Positions 10,811 through 22,367 of a DNA stretch of 64,000 nt are shown one piece after another (the stretch's first letter is position 1; every line of letters starts with the position of its first letter). The position numbers were made by a program, and so were the translations under genes. The notes beneath the pieces were generated by a model. That model searched no databases, had not been told where the DNA came from, and saw nothing but the letters and a program-made list of their open reading frames with translations. The stretch lies in assembly GCA_950097015.1 (NCBI GenBank), contig CATNEN010000029.1:5537501-5601500 (forward strand), given 5' to 3'. This stretch comes from Macrostomum hystrix. Taxonomy: Eukaryota > Platyhelminthes > Macrostomidae.

Positions 10811-13800
10811 TCAAAGTCGGTCCACTATCCAATTTCCCTGCTCATTGTCGGCAGTGTTGAGCTCTGGCTCAAAGCTTGCCGCGGCGGCGGCTGCGGCTGC
10901 CTCCTCTTCGGCGGCCAGACGGTCGCGCAGTTCGCCAAGCTCCTGACGCCAGGCGGCCTCGATGTCTCGCGCCTGGTCGGCCTCGCGCTCGTGCATATGG
11001 CGCCTCCGCGCCGAAATCTCGCGCTCGGCCTCCTCGGACTGGCGCGAGGCGCGCTTGTCCAGCTCGGCCAATTCGCGGGCGGCCTTGGCCTCCAGCTCCG
11101 ACAGCAGCTGGCGGGTCCGGTGGGCCTCCGATTCGTCGAATTCGCGCTGCAGTCGGCGCTGGAGAGCCGCGTCCTCCGATGTGATTGGCTGGTTGGGCGG
11201 GGAAGGATGTGATTGGCTGGTTCGGCGGGGAATTATGTAATAGGCTGATTGGGCGGGGAAGGATGTGATTGGCTGGTTGGGCGGGGAAGGATGTGATTGG
11301 CTGGTTCGGCGGGGAATTATGTAATAGGCTGATTGGGCGGGGAAGGATGTGATTGGCTGATTGGGCGGGGAAGGATGTGATTGGCTGGTTGGGCGGGGAA
11401 GGATGTGATTGGCTGGTTGGGCGGGGAAGGATGTGGTTGGCTGGTTGGGTGGGGAAGGATCTGTGGCTGGATGGGCGGAGAAGGGATACTTCACGAGGGA
11501 TTTGGGGATCTTTTACTATGGATTATGGGATAATCAACAAAAGTGATTTTTTAATTTCACGACGAATTTAAAACTTTGAAAATTAAAAATTATCTAGAAT
11601 ATTTGGGAAGGATTGAGCAAAGTTAAACGAGAGATTCGGGGATCTTTAAAGATGGAATTAGGAGTCATCAAATGAGGATTAGAATTGTCTTATTGGACAG
11701 AGCATTTTGACTGGGTTTTGACATATCCTATAATTTTTTTAGACTACATTGTTGATCCCAAGCGAACCTTCGATCCCCGTGACGGCAGCTGCAGGCTGTC
11801 CCTGAAGGCGCTGGCTCGCACCGCTCGCTCCTCCTTGATGAGGCGCGGCCAGCCGCGGCGCTCCTCCACCTGGCGTCGAGCCAGGCCGTCTCGCTGCTCG
11901 TCCAGCCGTCGGCGCAGCTCCGCCGCCTCCAGCTCGCTCCGCTCATCCGCCAGCCGACGACGAAGGCGCCACCGGTCAGCCAGCTGACTTAGCCGGAGGT
12001 CACGCACCTCGGCTAGCCGGCGCTCCTCGGTTTCGGCTCGCTGACGACGCGCCCGAGACTCTAGTGCCAGTCGGGCTCGCTGACGCTCGCCGATTGAAGT
12101 CCTGGCGGCGTCGGCTTCTCGCTGAAGCCGCTGGAGGGCCGCCTCCAGCTCCTGTTTAGCCCGGGCCGCCTCGACTGCCCACCTGGCCGACAGCCGGTCT
12201 CGCTCCTCCGCTTGCACGGCGTCCAACTCCGCTTCAGCTTTGTGCTGCGCCCGTCCGCGCTGCTTCTGCTCGCGGAGCTCGGCACGCCTGACAAGTTTTG
12301 GGAGAATTGCGGATAGTTGCTAAGGGATTAGACGTGGTTGCTATGCGGTTAGACTTGGTTGCTATGGGGTTAGACTTGGTTGCTATGGTATTAGACGTTG
12401 GTCGCTATGGGACTAGATATGTTTGCTATGGGACTAGATATGTTTGCTATGGGATTATACGTGATTTCTATGAGATTAGACGTGGTTGCTATGGGATTAG
12501 ACACGGTTAATATAGGATTATACATGGTTGCTATACTGTATTTTAAAGCGCACCTGCTGAGAAACTGTTCCTGCAACTTGCCCTCGTTCCCCTTGCGTAC
12601 AGTGCGCATTGTGGTCGTAACAATGACATTGCCGCTGTCGTCAGTAAACACCCGCTTCTTGCTGATCACCACGGAGTCAGACTGCAAAAGGTAGCGGTTT
12701 CAGTGTTTACCTTTACGTTTTAAGAGACTTTCGACAGTTGCTACTATCAAAGCAGGAAGGCAGTAGAGTGAAACGCGAATTATTCATGCACAACAGTTTC
12801 TACGAGTACATTATTGTTTCTAAAAGCTAGAAAAAATCTTACGTCAGCCTCCGCAACGGAGGGAACCGACTTTTCGATGTCCGCTGTCATGCTGCCACCG
12901 CCACCGCCGCCGCTCTCCAGCTGAACTATTGTGAAGTCGATTCCACCAGCAAGGGCTTCCAGCTCATCTTGCATCACCAGCAGGACCACAGCAGGTATGC
13001 TGGGATCGCAGCCCTCGTCGGCGAGGACCTCCTCCAGAAGCTCCTGACACAATGAATCAGCCAGAGCATCCGTCCATTGTGACTGCTGTTCAATTGAAGT
13101 CTAAAAATCGAACAAATGAAAAAAAATTGACTTTTCTTAGAGTTTAAGAAGCTAAAAAATAAAAAAAGCTACTGACAGCAAAACCTGGCGGCGGCGCCAG
13201 TGTCTGATTTGGCTTCGACGCTGTTGAAGGTTTTGGCTTCGTTGCCGGCGGAAGCGTCGCTTTCTGTGCCGCTGTCGGTGTCGATGTTGGTGTCGGTGTC
13301 GATGTTGGTGTCGGTATCGATGTTGGTGTCGGTGTCGATGTTGGTGTCGGTGTCGATGTTGGTGTCGGTGTCGATGTTCGTGTCGGTGTCGATGTCGGTG
13401 TCGGTGTCGATGTTGGTGTCGGTGTCGATGTTGGTGTCGGTATCGATGTCAGTTGCGATATCGGTGTCGATTTCAGCGTTCCTTTCGGTGTCGATGTCGG
13501 CGTCGATGTCGCTGTCGAGATTGGTTTCGCCGAAGCTGCCGCCGGCCTGACCTCGACCTCCGGAGTAGCGCGCAGCTCGGAGACCAGGTTGCGCATGACC
13601 CGCCGATCGGTTTCGCTCAGTCCGACAAGAAAGTCAGCAGCCAGTAGTTCGCCAGTTTTCGCCCGCATTTCGGGCGGCTTAACCAAGCACCTGGATAGAA
13701 AGCTGTGAAAACTCGGCGACCACATGCTCTGCTTTGCAAGCCTGAAATTAGAAGGTAAATTCGAGGTTGCGCCATATCTGTTGACTTGCTAAAGCCGGCT

Positions 13801-15111
13801 CTGACTCACTTTGGCGGATCTCCTTTAATGACGCGAATGATGACCCGAGCCGGCTGCAGGTTGTGATGCGGCGGCAGCATCTGGGCCAGCTCGATCAGCG
13901 TCACTCCGAGGCTCCAAACGTCGGCGCGTGAGTCGTATTTCTGAATATCTGTTGTCTCGCAGGCCATGACTTCGGGCGCCATCCAGTACTGCGAGCCAAT
14001 GAACGTGCCGCGACGAGTCTCTGGCGAGTCGCCGATTGCCGAGACGCCAAAGTCTGCCAGTTTCACAACGGCGTCGGCGCTCAGCAAAACGTTTCCGGCC
14101 TTCACGTCGCGGTGTATGATGCCGTTTCCATGGAGATAGTGCAGCGCCCGGGTCATCTCCAGGCAGACAAACTTAATTTGCGGCTCCGACAAGCCTCTGC
14201 GAAGGGGGCGAGTGGCAGAGTGGTTAACGCGGTCCCTGAGCTGGATTCCGCGGCGAGGCCACATTAATTCTGGGCGCAGCCGCGGAGAGAAGGCTTGAGG
14301 GCTGGGCTTGTCGTGCAATTTACGCCATTGAAGGAAAACCTCCAAGGCACAGTGAGAGTGTACACAGCCTGACGATGAGAAAGTCAGGGCAGATGTACAC
14401 ACCTGCGTGAGCGTATGCCTGCGTTAAGTATCTGTGTGCGCGTGTGCTCAGGAGTCAGCGAAATGCGCAGAATTGCCTCCTCGCTGGCTGCGGGTCTAGT
14501 GTCACCAAATAATGTGCCATTGCTGCCCTCCTGTAATTATAATTAATAATCCTCTGCGAAGTGGGGGAGGTGGCAGAAAAAAGGTAGGAGCTGCCTTGTC
14601 GACAGTGGCAGAAGGAACTTCGCTCTCACCTGTCCAGCTCCATCATAACAGAGTCCAGAGCGCCCAGCTCGCAGAACTCCAGGCAGAGCCACAGTTTGCT
14701 GCTATGCAGAAACGCATCCAACAGGCGAGTGATGTTAACGTGGGAACACCTGGCCAGGACGCTCACCTTGTGAATTAAGCGCGGACCAGATCAGAATGCT
14801 TTTTAAAGTCTTAGATTAAAATCATAAAAAATGTTGGATAATGCTCGAATTTTTTTGCTCACCTCAGTCATGCTCTCTTCCAGATCCTCTTCGCTGTCGA
14901 TGGACACCTGCTTGATGGCGGCCAACTCGCCAGTCTGCAGGTGTTTAGCTCGGAACACCTCGCCGAATGCGCCATCGCCGAGCTTCTCCTCCCTGGCCCA
15001 GGTGAGGAGGGGATCCACGCCGTGTTTCACCGCCGGGTGCAGCCGCAGCTTTGGCGACTCATTTTGACGCTTGCCCAATCGGCCGTGCTTTAGAAACTCC
15101 AGTAGGCCCAT
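10811..15111 (-). CDS. Ste20-family kinase, SLK/STK10 (LOK) type
   Basis: Eight exons on the minus strand (15111-14863, 14766-14630, 14196-13810, 13741-13177, 13100-12843, 12681-12554, 12287-11768, 11173-10811) join in phase to 868 residues. It is a cytoplasmic serine/threonine kinase; vertebrate SLK/STK10 act on ERM proteins and the cytoskeleton. Visible: glycine loop LGDGAFGEV, lysine in AAIK, HRDVKAGN, DFGVSA, MAPE, and CETTDIQKYDSRADVWSLGV as in SLK. A Thr/Pro/Ser repeat linker follows, then an ISKKRVFTDDSGNVIVTTT segment like the one before the SLK coiled coil, and about 290 residues of Arg/Glu/Ala-rich coiled coil to the end. Activation-loop GTPYW is GSQYW here. An upstream in-frame ATG at 15174 exists; 15111 is preferred because it gives an N-terminus of SLK-like length. 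The linker is shorter than in vertebrates. Confidence 0.85.
11180..11480. repeat. Minisatellite, 28 bp unit, ending at a splice acceptor
   Basis: About eleven copies of a 28-bp unit (gattggctggttgggcgggg plus aaggatgt) lie in kinase intron 7. The array runs to within a few bases of the exon 8 acceptor (minus strand ...catcggag|GAC), so array-derived sequence forms the region where a polypyrimidine tract would be expected. Confidence 0.9.
12300..12540. repeat. Minisatellite, about 21 bp unit, filling kinase intron 6
   Basis: About eleven copies of a roughly 21-bp unit (gctatgggattagacgtggt and variants) occupy nearly the whole 266-bp intron, leaving about 13 bases at each side for the splice signals. 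Confidence 0.88.
13270..13460 (-). repeat. Coding repeat (Pro-Thr-Ser-Thr) in kinase exon 4
   Basis: A 12/18-bp repeat (gtcggtgtcgatgttggt on the + strand) encodes a run of Thr-Pro-Thr-Ser-Thr-Pro on the minus strand, inside the kinase linker just after the catalytic domain. Unlike the intronic arrays it keeps a multiple-of-three structure and the frame continues on both sides, so it is translated. Confidence 0.8.
14205..14550 (+). mobile_element. tRNA-derived SINE family A, with target-site duplication
   Basis: The head carries an A-box-like agtggcagagtgg and a B-box-like ggattcc stretch. The body (gcgcagccgcggagagaagg, later gaaagtcagggcagatgtac) is shared with copies at 25192-25531, 40742-41132 and 62573-62890, and the tail is AT-rich. 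It is flanked by the direct repeat cctctgcgaag (14194-14204 and 14551-14561). It sits antisense in kinase intron 2, directly against exon 3; the duplication spans the exon 3 splice acceptor. Confidence 0.85.
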
Positions 15112-15306
15112 GCGATCAGCTGGCTGGGCTATGGGGCAAGGCATGTGTTGAATAGCTTTATCAAAACAGTTCACGCAAAGTTAAAATTGTCTATGCTATA
15201 ATAAATATGACAAAGCAAAATTATTAGCTAATAACGCACATATTTATACAAATTAAGACTTAATGCACTTTAGCGCAGTAAAAATATTTTTTCACAATTA
15301 GATATG

Positions 15307-16680
15307 CACTAGCAAGTTTTGCCCCCCTTCGGAGAGCAGAAATACTTTTAATTCGTCTAGTATATACTTTGTAGCAGCTGAATTTACAGCTTTTTAAAGC
15401 TACAATGAACCCCCAGTTGACAATGATCCCCCAGTTGACAATGATCCCCCAGTTGACAATGAACCCCCAGTTGACAATGAACCCCCAGTTGACAACGATC
15501 CCCCAGTTGACAATGATCCCCCATTTGACAATGATCCCCCAGTTGACAATGATCCCACAGTTGACAATGATCCCCCAGTTGACAAAGATCCCCCAGTTCA
15601 CAATGATCACCCAGTTGATGATGATCCCCCAGTTGATGATGATCCCCCAGTTGAAAATGATCCCCCAGTTGACAATGATCCCCCAGTTGACAATGATCCC
15701 CCAGTTAACAAAGATCCCCCAGTTCACAATGATCCCCCAGTTGATGAAGTCTCCCCATTGATGATGATCCCCAGTTAACAATGTTCCTCCATTTGACAAT
15801 GTTCCCCCAGTTGACAATGATCCCCCAGTTGATGATGATCACCCAGTTGACAATGATCCCCCAGTTGACAATGATCCCCCAGTTGACAATGATCCCCCAG
15901 TTGACAATGATCCTCCAGTTGATGATGATCCCCCAGTTGAAAATGATCCCCCAGTTGACAATGATCCCCCAGTTGAGAATGATCCCCCAGTTGACAATGA
16001 TCCCCCAGTTAACAAAGATCCCCCAGTTCACAATGGTCCCCCAGTTGATGAAGTCTCCCCATTGATGATGATCCCTAGTTAACAATGTTCCTCCAGTTGA
16101 CAATGTTCCCCCAGTTGACAATGATCCCCCAGTTGACAACGATCCCCCAGTTGACAATGATCCCCCAGTTGACAATGATCCCCCAGTTGACAATGATCCC
16201 ACAGTATACAATGATCCCCCAGTTGACAAAGATCCCCCAGTTCACAATGATCCCCCAGTTGACAAAGATCCCCCAGTTCTCAATGATCCCCCAGTTGATG
16301 ATGATCCCCAGTTGATGATGATTCCCCAGTTGACAATTATCCCCCAGTTGACCATTACCCCCCAGTTGACAATGATCTCTCAGTTCACAATGATCCCCCA
16401 GTTGACAATGATCCCCCAGTTGACAATGAACCCCCAGTTGACAATGAACCCCCAGTTGACAAAGATCCCCCAGTTGACAATGATCCCCCATTTGACAATG
16501 ATCCCCCAGTTGACAATGATCCCCCAGTTGACAATGATCCCCCAGTTGACAATGATCCCCCAGTTGACAATGATCCCCCAGTCGACAATTATCCCCCAGT
16601 TTACCATGATCCCCCAGTTCACCATGATCCCCATTTTGATGATGACTCCCCAGTTGACGTTGATTTTTCAAACGCTGGGT
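15307..16680 (+). mobile_element. Array-bearing repeat block, copy 1 (leader plus 18-bp minisatellite)
   Basis: A leader of about 95 bp starting cactagcaagttttgccccc is followed by about 70 copies of an 18-bp unit (cccccagttgacaatgat). The same leader joined to the same unit, in the same orientation, recurs at 62923-64000. Inside the array there is higher-order structure: the marker gaagtctcccc at 15746 recurs at 16050, 304 bp apart. It lies upstream of the kinase gene, whose first exon is on the opposite strand. No transposase or terminal repeats seen; the class of element is unknown. Confidence 0.7.
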
Positions 16681-19600
16681 TAGCCAAGATTCAAACTCAG
16701 GTTTCGCCATGTTTTAAACCCTGGTGGGCTATGATTCAAACTCTCGTTTTGCCATGATTCAGACTCTGGTTGGCTATGATTCAAACTCTGGTTTAGCCAA
16801 GATTCAAACTCTGGTTGGCTATGATTCAAACTCTGGTTTAGCCATGATTCAAACGCTGGGTTAGCCATGATTGAAACTCGGTTTTTGCCATGATTCAAAC
16901 TCTGGTTTAGCCATGATTCAAACGCTGGGTTAGCCATGATTGAAACTCTGGTTTAGCCAAGATTCAAACTCTGGTTTAGCCATGATTCAGACTCTGGTTT
17001 AGCCATGATTCAAACTCTGGTGTAGCCATTATTCAAACTCTGGTTTAGCCATGATTCAAACTCTAGTTTAGCCATGATTCAGACTCTGGTTTAGCCATGA
17101 TTCAAACTCTGGTGTAGCCATTATTCAAACTCTGGTTTAGCCATGATTCAAACTCTAGTTTAGCCATGCTGATGATGATGGTTTAGCCATGATTCAAACT
17201 CTAGTTTAGCCATGCTGATGATGATGGTTTAGCCATGATTTAGTCTCTGGTTTAGCCATGATTCAAACTCTGGTTTAGCCATGATTCAGACGCTGGTTTA
17301 GCCATGATTCAAACTCTGGTGTTGCCAATATTCAAACTCTGGTTTAGCCATGATTCAAACTCTGGTTTAGCCATGATTCAGACGCTGGTTTAGCCATGAT
17401 TCAGACTCTGGTTTAGCCATGATTCAAACTCTGGTTTAGCCATGGTTCAAACTCTGGTTTAGCCATGATTCAGACTCTAGTTTAGCCATGATTCAGACTC
17501 TGGTTTAGCCATGATTCAGACTCTAGTTTAGCCATGATTCAGACTCTGGTTTAGCCATGATTCAGACTCTGGTTTAGCCATGATTCAGACTCTATTTTAG
17601 CAATGATTCAGACTATGGTTTAGCCATGATTCAGACTCTAGGTTAGCCATGATTCAAACGTTGGTTTAGCCATGATTCAGACTCTGGTTTAGCCATGACT
17701 CAAACTCTGGTTTAGCCATGATTCAAACTCTGGTTTAGCCATGATTCAAACTCTGGTTTAGCCATGATTCAAACTCTGGTTTAGCCATGATTCAAACTCT
17801 GGTTAAGCCATGATTCAAACTCTGGTTTAGCCATGATTCAAACTCTGGTTTAGCCATGATTCCGACTCTGGTTTAGCCATGATTCAGACTCTGGTTTAGC
17901 CATGATTCAAACTCTGCTTTAGCCATGATTCAGACGCTGGTTTAGCCATGATTCAGACTCTGGTTTAGCCAAGATTCAAACTCTAGTTTAGCCATGATTC
18001 AAGATCTGGTTTAGCCATGATTCAAACTCTGGTTTAGCCATGATTCAGACTCTATTTTAGCAATGATTCAGACTATGGTTTAGCCATGATTCAGACTCTA
18101 GGTTAGCCATGATTCAAACGTTGGTTTAGCCATGATTCAGACTCTGGTTTAGCCATGACTCAAACTCTGGTTTAGCCATGATTCAAACTCTGGTTTAGCC
18201 ATGATTCAAACTCTGGTTTAGCCATGATTCAAACTCTGGTTTAGCCATGATTCAAACTCTGGTTAAGCCATGATTCAAACTCTGGTTTAGCCATGATTCA
18301 AACTCTGGTTTAGCCATGATTCAGACTCTGGTTTAGCCATGATTCAGACTCTGGTTTAGCCATGATTCAAACTCTGCTTTAGCCATGATTCAGACGCTGG
18401 TTTAGCCATGATTCAGACTCTGGTTTAGCCAAGATTCAAACTCTAGTTTAGCCATGATTCAAGATCTGGTTTAGCCATGATTCAAACTCTGGTTTAGCCA
18501 TGATTCAAACTCTGGTTTAGCCATGATTCAAACTCTGGTTAAGCCATGATTCAGACTCTGGTTTAGCCATGATTCAAACTCTGCTTTAGCCATGATTCAG
18601 ACGCTGGTTTAGCCATGATTCAGACTCTGGTTTAGCCATGATTCAAACTCTGGTTTAGCCATGATTCAGACTCTATTTTAGCAATGATTCAGACTATGGT
18701 TTAGCCATGATTCAGACTCTAGGTTAGCCATGATTCAAACGTTGGTTTAGCCATGATTCAGACTCTGGTTTAGCCATGACTCAAACTCTGGTTTAGCCAT
18801 GATTCAAACTCTGGTTTAGCCATGATTCAAACTCTGGTTTAGCCATGATTCAAACTCTGGTTTAGCCATGATTCAAACTCTGGTTAAGCCATGATTCAAA
18901 CTCTGGTTTAGCCATGATTCAAACTCTGGTTTAGCCATGATTCAGACTCTGGTTTAGCCATGATTCAGACTCTGGTTTAGCCATGATTCAAACTCTGCTT
19001 TAGCCATGATTCAGACGCTGGTTTAGCCATGATTCAGACTCTGGTTTAGCCATGATTCAAACTCTAGTTTAGCCATGATTCAAGATCTGGTTTAGCCATG
19101 ATTCAAACTCTGGTGTAGCCATTATTCAAACTCTGGTTTAGCCATGATTCAAACTCTAGTTTAGCCATGCTGATGATGATGGTTTAGCCATGATTCAAAC
19201 TCTAGTTTAGCCATGCTGATGATGATGGTTTAGCCATGATTTAGTCTCTGGTTTAGCCATGATTCAAACTCTGGTTTAGCCATGATTCAGACGCTGGTTT
19301 AGCCATGATTCAAACTCTGGTGTTGCCAATATTCAAACTCTGGTTTAGCCATGATTCAAACTCTGGTTTAGCCATGATTCAGACGCTGGTTTAGCCATGA
19401 TTCAGACGCTGGTTTAGCCATGATTCAAACTCTGGTTTAGCCATGGTTCAAACTCTGGTTTAGCCATGATTCAGACTCTAGTTTAGCCATGATTCAGACT
19501 CTGGTTTAGCCATGATTCAGACTCTAGTTTAGCCATGATTCAGACTCTGGTTTAGCCATGATTCAGACTCTGGTTTAGCCATGATTCAGACTCTATTTTA

Positions 19601-20330
19601 GCAATGATTCAGACTATGGTTTAGCCATGATTCAGACTCTAGGTTAGCCATGATTCAAACGTTGGTTTAGCCATGATTCAGACTCTGGTTTAGCCATGAC
19701 TCAAACTCTGGTTTAGCCATGATTCAAACTCTGGTTTAGCCATGATTCAAACTCTGGTTTAGCCATGATTCAAACTCTGGTTTAGCCATGATTCAAACTC
19801 TGGTTAAGCCATGATTCAGACTCTGGTTTAGCCATGATTCAAACTCTGCTTTAGCCATGATTCAGACGCTGGTTTAGCCATGATTCAGACTCTGGTTTAG
19901 CCATGATTCAAACTCTAGTTAAGCCATGATTCAGACTCTGGTTTAGCCATGATTCAAACTCTGGTTTAGCCATGATTCAGACGCTGGTTTAGCCATGATT
20001 CAGACTCTGGTTTAGCCATGATTCAAACTCTGGTTTAGCCATGATTCAAACTCTGGTTAAGCCATGATTCAGACTCTGGTTTAGCCATGATTCAAACTCT
20101 GGTTTAGCCATGATTCAGACTCTGGTTTAGCCATGATTCAAACTCTGGTTTAGCCATGATTCAAACTCTGGTTTAGCCATGATTCAAACTCTGGTTTAGC
20201 CATGATTCAAACTCTGGTTTAGCCATGATTCAAACTCTGGTTTAGCAATGATTCAGACTCTGGTTTAGCCATGATTCAGACGCTGGTTTAGCCATGATTC
20301 AAGCTCTATTTTTGCCATGATTCAAATTCA
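16680..20330. repeat. 3.6-kb minisatellite, 23 bp unit, with higher-order structure
   Basis: About 158 copies of a 23-bp unit (gattcaaactctggtttagc plus cat), with variants cagact, cagacg, tctagt. A variant unit tctattttag occurs at 17591, 18051, 18672 and 19592; the spacings are 460, 621 and 920, all exact multiples of 23. A ggtgtagcc variant at 17111 recurs at 19112, 2001 bp (87 units) later, together with an inserted tgatgatgatgg motif. Large in-register block duplications therefore built the array. No gene lies here. Confidence 0.95.
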
Positions 20331-20339
20331 GGTTTGCTA

Positions 20340-22367
20340 TGATTTATGATATTTTATTTACGAAATGAAAAAAATAAATCAAAATAATCTTCAATCACTA
20401 CTGGCTGAAAATTAGTCTAAATGATTTGACGCAGTGCAGAATCGAACCCTAGCCTAGCCTAACTTATTCCTAGTGCCTAACACATCGGCTATTCCGACTG
20501 TTGGTTAGTGGGTGCAGAAATCAGCCTTATAAAATGAATTCTCAAAGTTCTGGCTTTGTACAATGAAGTAAGAAAATAGAGTACACTCAGTCTCGCGGTT
20601 GGTTGTGTACATTTATTTCCAATTTGTCTCCAGAGTGCAGGCTTCAAATTCAATCAGCTAGGGGTTGTTGCGCAATTTGACGATGCAATTCTAATTCAGT
20701 GGCAGTGAGTGGTTTGACCTTTGAATTTGACCTTTGAAAAATCATGTTTTTCGAATATTTAATCCCCTTAGCAATAAAGTTAAGCTTAATAAAAATACGT
20801 GTACAATTGTCCCCATATTTAGCATCTTTTGGTGAAGAAATGGTGAAAATCGGTTGAGCCGTTCGGGAGAAAATCAATTACAAGCAACCAACCATTTCAT
20901 TTTTAGTATAGTGGATGGTCTATATGCACATTATGTAATGCACAAAGATTATGCAAAAAACTCAGCCCCTATATGATTATGATTGCCTATATAATTTTTT
21001 TACAATTTTTTAATATAAAGCGAATATACTACAAAAATAGCAGGAAACTAAGAATATCTCCAAAAAATCTTTATTTAGCTGTTTCTCTTCCTTATTGCTT
21101 ATTTAGATATCCTTGAAACAAGTTTTTAATTAATAGCATTAAAAGTAGCGTAATGTAAGATTATTTGTAGCAAAAAGTACAGTTTAAATATTCTAAGTAA
21201 GTAAAAAATCACACCAACGCGGTTGCAAATTTATTCAGTGGGAAAGTTCCATCAATGTTCTCGATAGATTATTTCAACGCAACTCTTAAATAGAAAATTA
21301 CTTCATGATTATTTCTTACAAAATGTGTAATTTGAATTTTAGACGGAGAAGGAGCGCATTATAAGTTGGGTGACAGCTAAAATGCACGAATAAAAAAATA
21401 AATACATTTTTAATTGTCTTTTTTGCTATATTAAAGCAGTTTTTTTTCGTCAAGTTTATTTTGCATGTTCAAACAAAATCGTCAGATACCGCTGCCCGCC
21501 ACGAACAACTGTCAGTGGTCTTTGTCTTAAACTTCATTCTTTATTCATACCTATAGTTGTAAAATTTCCTAGTAAAACATATATCAGCAGTAAAAATGTG
21601 GTAGATCATCGTATATAAAACGAGTTGTTGTATGTTATAAGCGAATATTAATTATTATATTCGTAATAATTAAATGTACGCCTGCGAATATATAAATGTA
21701 TTGGTTACAATGTTTAAGAAAATTCCAATCGGAATATTAATATAACATTTTGCTAACCCGTGCTCAAGTTAACAAATATATATGTTGCGCATTCGACAAC
21801 TATCTCAACTATGTCTTATATAGCAAGACAACTATATAAAATGCATAAATTCTATCGACTTACAGTCACTAGTAAGCAAATTATAGACAATCATGAAATA
21901 AATTTTACAGGTCTTTTTATCCTAGCGATAAAAAATAGTATTTCTTTAGAACTCAGAACCACTCTGTGTCTAACAAAAAGAGAAAGAAAATTTTTCAGCA
22001 CGAATTTTTTATTTAGTACTCGTGTATTACTCGCGTAAACACGTACAGTTTTTTATACTTTTTTAACATTGGTTTTTCTGGTACGAACAGTCGCTTTTTG
22101 CAATGCTAAGCAAAAAATTCCCCATACGAGTAAAAATATAGGACAAGTCTGTCAAATGTAGCTGAATATTTTAATGCAACTGGATATTTTAATGCAGTCA
22201 TGAATACCATACAAAAATATTAGTTATGATTAAAAGTAAATGTAAAGTCCATGTGGCTTCTTGTAATTCTTGTAATTTGAATATACTGTAATGCAAACTT
22301 TTGTTTTAATCCATTATATCCGATTCAATCAGCGGCTGAACAGATATTTGCTTGACCGCCACCCGGC
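20340..22367. other. AT-rich intergenic region, no gene seen
   Basis: Low-GC sequence without a supportable exon. A tRNA-like remnant (cagaatcgaaccctagcc, near 20430-20510) may be an old SINE in reverse. The part next to 22367 should include the p62 3' UTR, but I see no clear poly(A) signal. Confidence 0.3.

Noticed and set aside
14512-14778. Plus-strand 88-codon ORF
   Set aside because: It is the antisense of kinase exon 2 fused to SINE sequence.
15260-16710. Asn/Trp/Gly/Ile-rich and His/Gln/Leu-rich ORFs
   Set aside because: Frames of the 18-bp array; identical type of product appears from the second array copy at 63 kb.
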